Below are positions 44,427 through 52,741 of a DNA stretch of 64,000 bases, in pieces. The notes beneath the pieces were generated by a model that was not told where the DNA came from, did no database searches, and saw only the letters and a list, made by a program, of their open reading frames with translations. A program made the position numbers and the translations under genes. The stretch comes from Umezawaea sp049997955 (GTDB lineage Bacteria > Actinomycetota > Actinomycetes > Mycobacteriales > Pseudonocardiaceae): NCBI GenBank assembly GCA_049997955.1, contig JAEBDY010000020.1, forward strand, positions 1 to 64,000, read 5' to 3'. Positions within the stretch are counted from its first letter, which is position 1; each line of letters begins with the position of its first letter.

Positions 44427-45338
44427 TCATGTGAACTGCCCGGCGAGCACGGCCGCGAGAACGATCCAGCCGTAGTAGGTGTTGGCGACGAAGGTGTCCC
44501 AGCACGACTTCGGATCGTCCAGGTCCACCCGGACGATGAGGTAGGACAGGTAGAGCCCCGCGAGCGCGACGACCACGTAGAACGCCCACCCGATCGGCGT
44601 CAGGGAACCGGCCCACAGCACGCCGGCGAGGCTGAGCACGGCGAAGACCGACAGCCACGCCTTGGTGGCCTCGCCGAACAGCAGCGCGGAGGACCTGACA
44701 CCGATCTTCCGGTCGTACTCCTTGTCCTGGTGGGAGTAGATCGCGTCGTGGATCAGGGTCCAGAAGGCCCCGCCCGCGTACAGGCCGTACACCGCGAGCG
44801 GGTAGTCGGCGCTCGCGGTCGCCGCCGTCCAGCCGATGAACACGTAGGTGCTCATCACCAGCCCGAGGAACGCCGAGGGCCAGGCGAAGAAGCGCTTCAT
44901 GAAGGGGTACGCGACGATCAGCGGGTACGTGGCCAGGGCGACCAGGACCGTCTCGGTGTTCGCCACCGCGAGGACCAGCAGTGCGACCAGGGCCTGTGCG
45001 GCCGACCACAGGATCGCGTTCCGGACGCTGATCGCCCCCGACGCGACGGGACGCGACACGGTGCGGGCGACGCGCGCGTCGATCTCCTTGTCGATCACGT
45101 CGTTGACCCCGCAGGCGAAGCCGCGGATCAGCACCGCGGCGACGGCGACGGCCGCCACCGCGGGCAGGTCCGGCCGCTCCCCGGAGGCGAGGACGACGGC
45201 CCAGAGCCCTGGAAGCAGGTAGAGGACGTACCCCGTGGGCCTGTCCAGTCGCATCAGCAGGAGGTACGAGCGGATCGAGTCCGGGCTCTTCGTGACGACG
45301 CCCGCGGATATCTTGTGCAGCATCAGGTTCCCAATCAC
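44427..45338 (-). CDS. UbiA-family aromatic prenyltransferase
   Basis: This 303-residue integral membrane protein has about eight to nine helices. Both Asp-rich motifs are present: NDVIDKEID (79-87) and DAIYSHQDKEYD (198-209), which bind Mg-diphosphate. It resembles 4-hydroxybenzoate polyprenyltransferases, and some UbiA members accept PABA. It should attach the prenyl chain ortho to the amine of PABA or its hydroxylamine. GTG 45338 overlaps the upstream P450 stop; ATG 45323 is an alternative. It is the only aromatic prenyltransferase in the cluster. Confidence 0.92.
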   Translation of the reverse strand: MIGNLMLHKISAGVVTKSPDSIRSYLLLMRLDRPTGYVLYLLPGLWAVVLASGERPDLPAVAAVAVAAVLIRGFACGVNDVIDKEIDARVARTVSRPVASGAISVRNAILWSAAQALVALLVLAVANTETVLVALATYPLIVAYPFMKRFFAWPSAFLGLVMSTYVFIGWTAATASADYPLAVYGLYAGGAFWTLIHDAIYSHQDKEYDRKIGVRSSALLFGEATKAWLSVFAVLSLAGVLWAGSLTPIGWAFYVVVALAGLYLSYLIVRVDLDDPKSCWDTFVANTYYGWIVLAAVLAGQFT

Positions 45339-46501
45339 CAGGTCACCGGGAGTCGGACCAGCCCGCCGATCAACGTGTCGTGGCGCAGCCCCAGCTCCTC
45401 CACACCGACGGCCAGGCGCAGGCCGGGGAACCGCGCGACGAGTTGGGTGAGCGCCACCTGGAGCTGCATCCGCGCCAGCGCCGCGCCGACGCAGTGGTAC
45501 GCGCCGTACCCGAAGGCGAGGCTGCCCGCGGTGTCGCGCGTGATGTCGACCCGGTCGGCGTCGGCGAAGGCCGCCTCGTCGTGGTTGGCCGCGATGACGT
45601 TGAGCATCACGAAGTCGCCGGTCCGGATGGCGACCCCGTCGATCTCGAAGTCCGTCACCGCGTAACGGGGCATGCCACCGTTGTGCGGGTTCGGCATCGA
45701 CCTCCGCAGGGTCTCCTCGACGGCGCCGGGGACGAGGCTCGGATCGTCCACCAACGCCTGCCACTGCTCCGGGTTGGACAACAACAGCAACACGCAGGTG
45801 CCGATCCTGGCCACCGTGGTCTCATAACCACCGAACAACAACAACGCGGTCAGCCCGAGGACCTCGTCGTCGGTGATCCCCTCGGCCGCGCAGATCCTGG
45901 AGATCGCGTCATCGCCGGGGTTCTGCCGCTTGTCGGCGACCAGCTGCTTGCAGTAGCCGAACAACCCGCCCAGCCCCTGCTTCGACCGGGCCGGGTCCCC
46001 GATGTTGGCGGCGTCCTGGGTCCAGCTGCCGAACCGGTCCTTGTCCTCCTGCGGAACGCCCAGCCACTCGCACATCACCTGGATCGGCAGCGACTGCGCC
46101 AGCGCCTCGCGCAGGTCCACCGGTGGTTGCCGCTCGGCGAGCCGGTCCAGGAGTTGCCCGGTCACCTTCTCCACGTAGGGCCGCAGTTCCAGCATCCGCT
46201 CGGGGGAGAAGTGCGGCTCCAGCAGCGCGCGCAACCGGGCGTGGTCGGTGGCGAAACCGCCCAGCAGGCCGGCGAGGAGCGCCGACCCGCTGTCCTTCGC
46301 CCCCGGATCGGGGTTGGAGCGGCTGAGCCGGTCGTCGTCGAGCAACTGCCGCACCCCGGCGTGTCCGGTGACCAGCCACGCCTCGTCACCGCCGGGAGTG
46401 CGAACCCGGTGGACCGTGCCCCGGGATTGGAGTTCGCGCAGACCTGGCGCGAGTTGCAGCACGTTCGCCTGCTCGAAAGGCAGTTGAGCCGGGGTGGCCA
46501 C
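45335..46501 (-). CDS. Cytochrome P450 (cluster P450-2)
   Basis: The 388-residue P450 has I-helix FGGYETT (Gly in place of the usual Ala), ExxR in VEETLRRSMP and haem loop FGYGAYHCVGAALAR. GTG 46501 follows GGAGG with six-base spacing. It lies between the polyprenyl synthase and the prenyltransferase and overlaps the latter, so it is expressed with the core pathway. Oxidation or cyclisation of the prenylated aniline is plausible. The acid-alcohol pair for oxygen activation is intact, favouring ordinary monooxygenation. Confidence 0.9.
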   Translation of the reverse strand: MATPAQLPFEQANVLQLAPGLRELQSRGTVHRVRTPGGDEAWLVTGHAGVRQLLDDDRLSRSNPDPGAKDSGSALLAGLLGGFATDHARLRALLEPHFSPERMLELRPYVEKVTGQLLDRLAERQPPVDLREALAQSLPIQVMCEWLGVPQEDKDRFGSWTQDAANIGDPARSKQGLGGLFGYCKQLVADKRQNPGDDAISRICAAEGITDDEVLGLTALLLFGGYETTVARIGTCVLLLLSNPEQWQALVDDPSLVPGAVEETLRRSMPNPHNGGMPRYAVTDFEIDGVAIRTGDFVMLNVIAANHDEAAFADADRVDITRDTAGSLAFGYGAYHCVGAALARMQLQVALTQLVARFPGLRLAVGVEELGLRHDTLIGGLVRLPVTW

Positions 46502-46570
46502 TGACAACCTCCGTCGTCGTAGTCGGGGGTGTGCTCCGCTCCAGCCGCCGTCCCCGTCGGGAGTCACGGG

Positions 46571-47608
46571 TCATGCTGCGCGGTTGACGATGCGGTCGAA
46601 CAAGGCGGTCAGTTCGGCGGACGCGGCCGGGGACAGCTCGGATCGTCCGAGGTGCTCCAGAGCCGAGTCGAGGTGGTCGCGGGACAGCCGCTCGGCCGTG
46701 CGACGGCCGCCTGCCTCCTCGGTGAGGTCGGCCATCTCCCGCAGGTGCGCGGCCGTGGTGCCGTCGGAGTGCCACAGCCCGCGCAGGCGCTCGCTGACCG
46801 GACTGCCGGCGGACAACGCCGCCAGCACCGGGAACGACGGGTTGCGCCGCTGGATGTCGCCCCGGACGGGCTTGCCGGTCACCGCGGGGTCGCCCCAGAT
46901 GTCCTCGACGTCGTTGAGGATCTGGAAGGCGAGGCCCAGGTGCCTGCCCGCACCGCGCAGGGCAGCCAGGACGTGCTCCGGTCGGCCCGCCCGCAGGGCG
47001 GGCGTCACCAGTGCGCACTGCAGCAGCGCGGACGTCTTCTCCTCCACGATCCGGTCGTACTCCGCGATGCCTGCGCCCGAACCCAGCCGGACGGTGAGCT
47101 CGCGGGACTGGCCCGCGAGGACCAGGCGGAGGGCTTCGGCGAACGCGCTGGAGATCTCCGCCCGGCCGGGGCCGGGGTCGTCGACGACCACCTGTAGGGC
47201 TAGAGCCTGCAACGCGTCCCCGGCCAGGATGGCCAGACCGGCGCCGAACACCTTCCACGCGGCCGGGCGGCCGCGACGCAGCTCGTCCGCGTCGATGATG
47301 TCGTCGTGGATCAGGGTCGAGTTGTGCAGCAGCTCCAGTGCCGCCGCCTGGAACCTGACGTCCTCCGGCCGCAGACCGACTCCCTCGGCCGCCGCCGTCA
47401 TGAGGGCGGCGCGGGTCATCTTGCCGCTCGCCGCACCGCTGGGGTCACCGTGTTCGTCGACGAAGCCGAGGTGGTAGGAGCAGATCCGGGCCAGGGTCGG
47501 CTCCAGCGCGGAAACCTGCTGCCGCACGACGGGCACCACCGTGGACCGCACCACCCTCGGCGACAGGAGGGCCTGAAGTCCGGTCGACGAGGTGTCGAGT
47601 GTGCTCAT
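46571..47608 (-). CDS. Polyprenyl diphosphate synthase
   Basis: The 345-residue trans-prenyltransferase has its first Asp-rich motif in HNSTLIHDDIIDAD (about residue 95). The second is LNDVEDIWGD, with Asn replacing the first Asp. The residues four and five before the first motif are Thr and Ser, small. FPP synthases usually carry an aromatic there, so by the known rule the product may be GGPP or longer, but geranyl cannot be excluded. It starts the eight-gene PABA operon and should supply the prenyl donor for UbiA. GGAGGAG precedes ATG 47608. Confidence 0.88.
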   Translation of the reverse strand: MSTLDTSSTGLQALLSPRVVRSTVVPVVRQQVSALEPTLARICSYHLGFVDEHGDPSGAASGKMTRAALMTAAAEGVGLRPEDVRFQAAALELLHNSTLIHDDIIDADELRRGRPAAWKVFGAGLAILAGDALQALALQVVVDDPGPGRAEISSAFAEALRLVLAGQSRELTVRLGSGAGIAEYDRIVEEKTSALLQCALVTPALRAGRPEHVLAALRGAGRHLGLAFQILNDVEDIWGDPAVTGKPVRGDIQRRNPSFPVLAALSAGSPVSERLRGLWHSDGTTAAHLREMADLTEEAGGRRTAERLSRDHLDSALEHLGRSELSPAASAELTALFDRIVNRAA

Positions 47609-47766
47609 CGGGATTCTCCTCCGGTGGTCGCACGACTTCCCGATTCCTGGTCGGACCTGCGCACGTGGCGTTCGCGAATTGAACACCGAAACTCACCACT
47701 GCGTTGCCCGTGGTGCCGTACAGCAATGTGAGCGATAGTTCCGACCACTATCCTGAACGACCTCTC

Positions 47767-47870
47767 CCGGCCGTGTCAACGACGCGGCGTGAGCAGGTTC
47801 GACTTTAGGAAAAACCCCAAAGAAGGCAGCACAAAGCCCGGATTGGACTATTCTGTGGATTGGTGGCTGC
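47767..47870. promoter_or_regulatory. Repeated 104-bp control block, copy A
   Basis: The block lies between the divergent polyprenyl synthase operon and P450-3. It is 104 bp long and differs from copy B (51281-51384) at 8 positions with no gaps. TGTCAA at 47774-47779 reads TTGACA on the minus strand and pairs with CAGGAT (47750-47755) at 18-bp spacing, a likely promoter for the core operon. An AT-rich core, CTTTAGGAAAAACCCCAAAG, and a GGATTGG direct repeat lie in the right half. It is probably a binding site for a cluster regulator. Confidence 0.75.
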
Positions 47871-47952
47871 TGGGCGGCGCCAATGCCGCGCTTCGACCAT
47901 GTCGGCCGCACCGAGGTCGCCGAACTGGTTCACTGGAAGCTTGAGGGGCGAA

Positions 47953-49200
47953 ATGGTTATATCGGCCGATTCCGGGAAATTGCACGAAGGCAGGCCGTTC
48001 GACCCGTACGGCGCGCATCGCGACGACCCGTACTCATTCCTGGCCGACATCGGGGACGCGGAGCCGGTGTTCTACGCCCCTCTGCTCGACGCGTGGTGCG
48101 TCACCCGGCGCGAGGACATGGTCGCCGTGCTGCGGGACGACCGGAGCTTCTCCGCGCGCGACCACAACCCCCGTCCCAAGGTCGCGCTGCCCGAGGACGT
48201 GAGTCGGATGTTCCGCACCTGGCGCGGCGCCGGTGCCGTGGCCGTCGGCTCGCTCGACCCTCCCGAGCACGCCAGGATCAGGGACCTGCTCAACGCCGGG
48301 TTCACGCCTGCCAGGGTCAGGGCGTTCGAACCCACGATGCGGGCGATCGCCACCGAACTGGTCGAGCGCGTCGCGGTGGCGGAGGAGTTCGACTTCATCG
48401 CCGCGTTCGCCGTGCCGTACGCCCTCGAGGTGATGTGCCGGCGCCTCGGAGTCCCGGACGAGTACCTCGACCGCTGCCGCCTGTGGTCCGAGCAACGCAT
48501 CGAACTCATGATGTTGCAGCACGACACCGATCCCGACGTGCTGCGTGAACACGCCAACGGGCTGATGGAGTTCGGGGCGTTCGCCCGTTCACTCGCGCAG
48601 GATCGACTGGCCTCACCGCGGGACGACCTGATCAGCGAACTGCTCCACGACGGGAGGGCGGGCAACACGCTCACCGCCGACGAGGTCGCCGTCCAGATCC
48701 CCACGCTGATCTTCGCGGGGCACATGACCTGCGCCGAGGCGCTCGGCACGATCCTCTTCCAGCAACTCCGGTCCCCCGGCGGCTGGGCCGAGGTCGTCGA
48801 CGGGACGATCACCACGCGGGACCTCGTCGAGGAGGGGCTGCGGTTCGACAGTCCGCTGGCGGGCATGTACCGGACCGCGGTCCGTGACGTGGTGGTCGGC
48901 GACGTCCACCTGTCCGAGGGGAGCCGGCTGCTCCTGCTGTACGGGGCGGCGGGCCGGGACAGTCGCGCTCACGCGTGTCCGGCCGCGTTCAGCCCGAGCA
49001 GCCGGTCCGCCACGCACCTCGCGTTCGGGCACGGCATCCACTTCTGCCTCGGAGCCGGGTTCGCCCGCGCGGAACTGGAGATCGCGGTGCAGGCCATCGC
49101 CACCAGGATGCCGGGTCTGACCCTGGCGCCGGGGCCGCTGCCACGTCACCGGCCGGTGTTCCCGCTTCGGGCGTTGACCGAGCTGCGGGTACGGCGGTGA
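47953..49200 (+). CDS. Cytochrome P450 with non-canonical I-helix (cluster P450-3)
   Basis: The 415-residue P450 has a normal haem loop, FGHGIHFCLGAGFAR (Cys near residue 365), and ExxR (EEGLR). The I-helix reads IFAGHMTCAE: the acidic residue that normally precedes Thr is Met. That residue helps protonate bound dioxygen, so its loss hints at chemistry other than standard hydroxylation. A P450 that forms a nitrene from an N-acetoxyaniline, as proposed for BezE in benzastatin, would not need it. GAGGGG precedes ATG 47953. It is transcribed from the copy-A divergent region. Confidence 0.9.
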   Translation: MVISADSGKLHEGRPFDPYGAHRDDPYSFLADIGDAEPVFYAPLLDAWCVTRREDMVAVLRDDRSFSARDHNPRPKVALPEDVSRMFRTWRGAGAVAVGSLDPPEHARIRDLLNAGFTPARVRAFEPTMRAIATELVERVAVAEEFDFIAAFAVPYALEVMCRRLGVPDEYLDRCRLWSEQRIELMMLQHDTDPDVLREHANGLMEFGAFARSLAQDRLASPRDDLISELLHDGRAGNTLTADEVAVQIPTLIFAGHMTCAEALGTILFQQLRSPGGWAEVVDGTITTRDLVEEGLRFDSPLAGMYRTAVRDVVVGDVHLSEGSRLLLLYGAAGRDSRAHACPAAFSPSSRSATHLAFGHGIHFCLGAGFARAELEIAVQAIATRMPGLTLAPGPLPRHRPVFPLRALTELRVRR

Positions 49201-49206
49201 GAACGG

Positions 49207-49241
49207 CCTCGGCCTGCGCCACGGAGTGGCGCAGGCCGAGG
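49207..49241. terminator. Bidirectional hairpin terminator
   Basis: Perfect 16-bp arms, CCTCGGCCTGCGCCAC and GTGGCGCAGGCCGAGG, with a 3-nt loop lie between the convergent P450-3 and methyltransferase genes. Confidence 0.85.
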
Positions 49242-49257
49242 AGGCACCACGAAGCCG

Positions 49258-50088
49258 TCAGGCGCGGACCGCGGTCAGGTAGAGGTAGCCCTGCTCCGGG
49301 GTGACCGCGGACAGGCGCATGAAGTCGAGGAGCGAGGTGGCCTGTTCCTCGCCGACCAGGGCGACCAGTTCGTCGCGCTTGGTCTCCACGGCGTCGGCCA
49401 TGACCGCGAGGGTGCGGCAGGAGTTGGCGCTGATGTCGCGGATCTCCACGTCGACGAAACCGTTGGCCGCCAAGGTCGTCCGGTACTCGTCGATGGTGCC
49501 CAGGGACTTCACCGCGTAGTTCTCGCAGACGTGGTCCAGGACCTTGCGCCCCTCGGGGCTGACCGGGCCGCGCTCGATGACGTCGGCGATGGCGAGGCGG
49601 CCGCCGGGGCGCAGGACGCGGGCGATCTCCGAGAGCACCTGGCCGCGGTCGGGCATGTGCCACATCGACTCGAACGCCCAGGCCGCGTCGAACGAGCCGT
49701 CGGGGAAGGACATGTCCATCGCGTCCGTGAACTGGAACGTGGCCTGGTCGGCGAGCCCGGCCGCGGCCGCGAGCTCGTTGGCCTGCGCCACCTGGACGTG
49801 GCTGACGGAGATGCCCACCACGCTCACGTCACCGGTGCGGGCGAGCCGCAGCGCGGGATGACCGATGCCGCAGCCGACGTCCAGGACCCGCTGGCCTGCC
49901 TCCACGGCGAGACCCGAGATCATCATGTCGGTCAGGCGGTCCGTGGCCACCTCGATGGAGCTGTCGTCGGCGTCGTTCTCCCAGTAGCCGTAGTGGTAGT
50001 TGGGGCCCCACGCGGAACCGTAGATCTGACCGATCCCGTCGTACACGTCGGCGACGTCGCTGGGAGCCGGAGACTGCTCGATCGTCAT
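49258..50088 (-). CDS. SAM-dependent methyltransferase (cluster MT-1)
   Basis: The 276-residue class I methyltransferase has motif I in RVLDVGCGIGHPALRLA (near residue 70), post-I GISVSHVQVAQA, and VLRPGGRLAIADV. The opening YDGIGQIYGSAWGPNYHYGY is typical of small-molecule methyltransferases related to tocopherol/RebM/sterol types. It may O-methylate or C-methylate the pathway product. ATG 50088 follows a short leader. A strong hairpin separates it from MT-2, so it may have its own promoter or depend on read-through. Confidence 0.88.
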   Translation of the reverse strand: MTIEQSPAPSDVADVYDGIGQIYGSAWGPNYHYGYWENDADDSSIEVATDRLTDMMISGLAVEAGQRVLDVGCGIGHPALRLARTGDVSVVGISVSHVQVAQANELAAAAGLADQATFQFTDAMDMSFPDGSFDAAWAFESMWHMPDRGQVLSEIARVLRPGGRLAIADVIERGPVSPEGRKVLDHVCENYAVKSLGTIDEYRTTLAANGFVDVEIRDISANSCRTLAVMADAVETKRDELVALVGEEQATSLLDFMRLSAVTPEQGYLYLTAVRA

Positions 50089-50130
50089 GAGGAACTCCGC
50101 ATCGTTGTGGATGTGGCGGGAAGGGTGACG

Positions 50131-50171
50131 ACGCGGGCGCTCGGCTGGGCAACCCAGCCGAGCGCCCGCGT
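50131..50171. terminator. Hairpin between two co-directional methyltransferase genes
   Basis: Perfect 19-bp arms (50131-50149 and 50153-50171) with a CAA loop lie in the gap between MT-2 and MT-1, both on the minus strand. It would terminate MT-2 transcription at least partly. Confidence 0.8.
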
Positions 50172-50206
50172 GATCTGCTGAAAACCGCGTGACTCGTCCG
50201 CGGCGT

Positions 50207-51115
50207 TCACTTCAGCTCGAAACGCAGGAAACCCAGCTTCAGGCCTCCTGCTTTCCATTCGGTGCCAAGCGCCTGGTTCGCCAGCAGCGAGATCCTCATC
50301 TGCCTGCGGGCAACCGCCGAAAGACTGCTGTCGCTGTCCAGCACCGCCTTCGTCCAGGCGGCGCTCTCGTCCCAGAACGGCGAGGTTTCCGACGTGGCGT
50401 CGACGTCGTCGACCAGTTCGAAACCCGCGGACTCCGCGGCTTCCACGTAGTCGAGCACCGCGACCGGCTTCGTGTAGAAGTACTCGGCCCACACATCGGC
50501 CCCGTGGGGGCGGGTGGTGAACACCTCCTCGATGCACACGCTCCCGCCAGGGCGGAGCACGCGCGCCAGGCGCTCGAACCACAGGGGACGGTTGAAGTAC
50601 CCGCTGCTCTCGATAGCCACGGCTGCGTCGTAGGGGCCGTCCAGGGGGAGCTGCGTCGCGTCGCGGACCAGCGCTCGAACGTTCCCCTCCACACCGCATT
50701 CGCGCGCGAACCCGTCGACGATCGGCGCGTGTTCCGGCGCGTTGGTGACCGCCGTGACGTCGGCGCCGTACTCCTGCGCCCAGAAGAGCGAGCCCCCGCC
50801 GAGGCCGCAGCCGACGTCCAGGATCCTCCCCGACAGCCGGTGTTCGGCTCCCCAGATCTTGGCCGCGTACCGCAGCAGGCCCTCCTGGTGGAGCCGAATG
50901 CTGTGGCGAATGGACTCCGGCGTCGCGTCGTGGGCGTGCGGCGGCGTTTCGGAGGAGGGGTAGTAGCCCACGTGGTAGTGGATCCTGGGCCCTGGGCCGT
51001 ACTTGCGAACCAGCTTGGCCGTTTTCTCGTCGTAGTACTGGCCGACCATTCTTGACTCATCGTGAAGGTCCGGCGCTGCGTGAGGTGAACTCGAAATTTC
51101 ATCCAGGTTTGACAC
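50207..51115 (-). CDS. SAM-dependent methyltransferase (cluster MT-2), candidate prenyl-diphosphate C-methyltransferase
   Basis: This 302-residue class I methyltransferase has motif I in GRILDVGCGLGGGSLFWA (about residue 100) and VLRPGGSVCIEEVF. Its N-terminal text QYYDEKTAKLVRKYGPGPRI followed by HYHVGYYP recalls the YYN/D...HHHYG region of geranyl-diphosphate C-methyltransferases. In benzastatin biosynthesis GPP is C-methylated before prenyl transfer, so a similar role is possible. I prefer GTG 51115 (GGAG eight bases upstream) over GTG 51121. It is transcribed from the copy-B promoter block. Confidence 0.85.
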   Translation of the reverse strand: MSNLDEISSSPHAAPDLHDESRMVGQYYDEKTAKLVRKYGPGPRIHYHVGYYPSSETPPHAHDATPESIRHSIRLHQEGLLRYAAKIWGAEHRLSGRILDVGCGLGGGSLFWAQEYGADVTAVTNAPEHAPIVDGFARECGVEGNVRALVRDATQLPLDGPYDAAVAIESSGYFNRPLWFERLARVLRPGGSVCIEEVFTTRPHGADVWAEYFYTKPVAVLDYVEAAESAGFELVDDVDATSETSPFWDESAAWTKAVLDSDSSLSAVARRQMRISLLANQALGTEWKAGGLKLGFLRFELK

Positions 51116-51280
51116 GGTCACTTCTCCAGAGCCTCGGATGCCGACGACGTTGGTGAATGGCCTGCTGTGGTCGTTGCGCAGTGCTCGTCATGATGTGGCG
51201 AGGATTGCCGGACCGGATTCCCCGCGAGCAGCACCCCGAAATTGAGTGCCAGCTGTAGGATTCCATCCTGGAGGAGAGCC

Positions 51281-51384
51281 CCGGTCGTGTCAACGACGCG
51301 GCGTGAGCAGGTTCGACTTTAGGAAAAACCCCAAAGAAGACGACGCAAAGCCTGGATTGCACTATTCTGCGGATTGGTGGCTGC
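51281..51384. promoter_or_regulatory. Repeated 104-bp control block, copy B
   Basis: This second copy of the block lies between divergent MT-2 and IspH. TGTCAA at 51288-51293 again reads TTGACA on the minus strand and pairs with CAGGAT (51265-51270) at 17 bp. The -10 hexamer is conserved although it lies outside the conserved block, which supports a real promoter. The block's left edge is about 160 bp from the minus-strand gene in both copies. Confidence 0.75.
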
Positions 51385-51553
51385 CGCACACGACACCAAA
51401 GCCGTGTTCGAGTCCGGCTATTAGGCCGGCACCCAACGGCAGACAAGACCTCCCGAGAAGGACTCGGTTTCTACCGACCGGCGTGGATGCCCTGTTCGGC
51501 AACGCGAAGCCAGGCGCTCCGACGCGGACGTCATGGCACGGAACGGAGTGGGG

Positions 51554-52504
51554 ATGAGTGGCGGTAAGCAGGTCCTGCTGGCCGAGCCGAGGAGTTTGTG
51601 CGCCGGTGTGCGCCGGGCGATAGCCATCATCGACCTCGCGCTGGAACAGCACGGCGCGCCGATCTACGTCCGCAAGGAGATCGTGCACAACCACCACGTG
51701 GTGCGCGAGTTCCAGCGCCGGGGCGTCCGGTTCGTCGACTCCGAGCAGGACGTGCCGGAGGGCGCGGTCTGCGTCTTCTCCGCGCACGGTGTCTCCCCGC
51801 AGGTGCGGCGGAACGCGGACGCACGCGGGCTGGACGTGCTCGACGCGACCTGTCCCCTGGTGGCCAAGGTGCACCAGGAGGCCCGCCGGTTCGCCAGGGA
51901 CGGGCGGACGTTGCTGCTGGTCGGGCACGCGGACCACGAGGAGGTCGAGGGCACCTTCGGGCACGCTCCCGACCAGACGATCATCGTCGAGACAGTTGCC
52001 GACGCGGAGGCTCTGGACCTCCCCCACGACACACCGACCGCCTTCCTCACCCAGACCACGCTCTCGGTGGACGAGACCAGGGACATCATCGCCGTGCTCC
52101 AGCGCAGGTTCACCGACCTGCGCGGGCCGGCCACCGACGACATCTGCTACGCCAGCCAGAACCGCCAGGACGGCATCAGGGCCATCGTGGACCGGTGCGA
52201 GCTGGTGCTGGTGGTCGGTTCGACCAACTCCAGCAACTCGATCCGGATGGTCGAGGTGGCGCGCAGGCTCGGCGGCAGGGCCGAACTGGTGCCGGACGTG
52301 ACCCACTTCGACCCCGCGTGGCTGGCGGGCGTGAGCACGGTCGGCGTGAGCGCCGGGGCGAGCGCGCCGGAGATCCTCGTCGACCAGCTGCTCGACCGGC
52401 TCGCCGAACTGGGTTACGCGGACACGTCCGTGGAACGGGTGGCGACCGAGGACATCGTGTTCTCCCCGCCCGCGCGGCTGACCGGAGTGGCGGACGTGCC
52501 GTGA
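51554..52504 (+). CDS. ispH: 4-Hydroxy-3-methylbut-2-enyl diphosphate reductase
   Basis: The 316-residue [4Fe-4S] enzyme makes IPP and DMAPP in the last MEP step. The three cluster cysteines are visible in PRSLCAGVRRAI, DATCPLVAKVH and DICYASQNRQ. Substrate residues KEIVHNHHVV, ESVVQ-like FLTQTTLSVD and STNSSNS are in place. The first motif departs from the usual GYCAGVDRA, as often in cluster-borne paralogues. GGAG precedes ATG 51554. With DXS and IspG downstream it boosts isoprenoid precursor flow for the cluster. Confidence 0.93.
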   Translation: MSGGKQVLLAEPRSLCAGVRRAIAIIDLALEQHGAPIYVRKEIVHNHHVVREFQRRGVRFVDSEQDVPEGAVCVFSAHGVSPQVRRNADARGLDVLDATCPLVAKVHQEARRFARDGRTLLLVGHADHEEVEGTFGHAPDQTIIVETVADAEALDLPHDTPTAFLTQTTLSVDETRDIIAVLQRRFTDLRGPATDDICYASQNRQDGIRAIVDRCELVLVVGSTNSSNSIRMVEVARRLGGRAELVPDVTHFDPAWLAGVSTVGVSAGASAPEILVDQLLDRLAELGYADTSVERVATEDIVFSPPARLTGVADVP

Positions 52505-52741
52505 CCGCGCGACCCCCGTCGCTGGTGGCGCGGGCAGGAGCGCGTCGGCGGTGAGCCGCGCCCGCCGTCGTTCCGACCATGTACGACCAGCCTCGGCCAC
52601 CACGTGCCACGGGGGTCCTCCCCGGCATCAGCGGGCACCCGACGCCGTCGGTCGCACCGGCATCGCGCAAGGCCGTCGGCCCGAACTGACCGAGAGGGCG
52701 GCCGCGGCCGCCCACACACCCGGTGAGGAGCACTGTTCGAC

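Noticed and set aside
47789..47870. A short conserved peptide (VSRFDFRKNPKE...) encoded in both 104-bp blocks
   Set aside because: The frame shows six amino-acid-changing differences against one silent one between the copies, the similarity continues upstream of its GTG, and there is no ribosome binding site. A DNA element is the better explanation.
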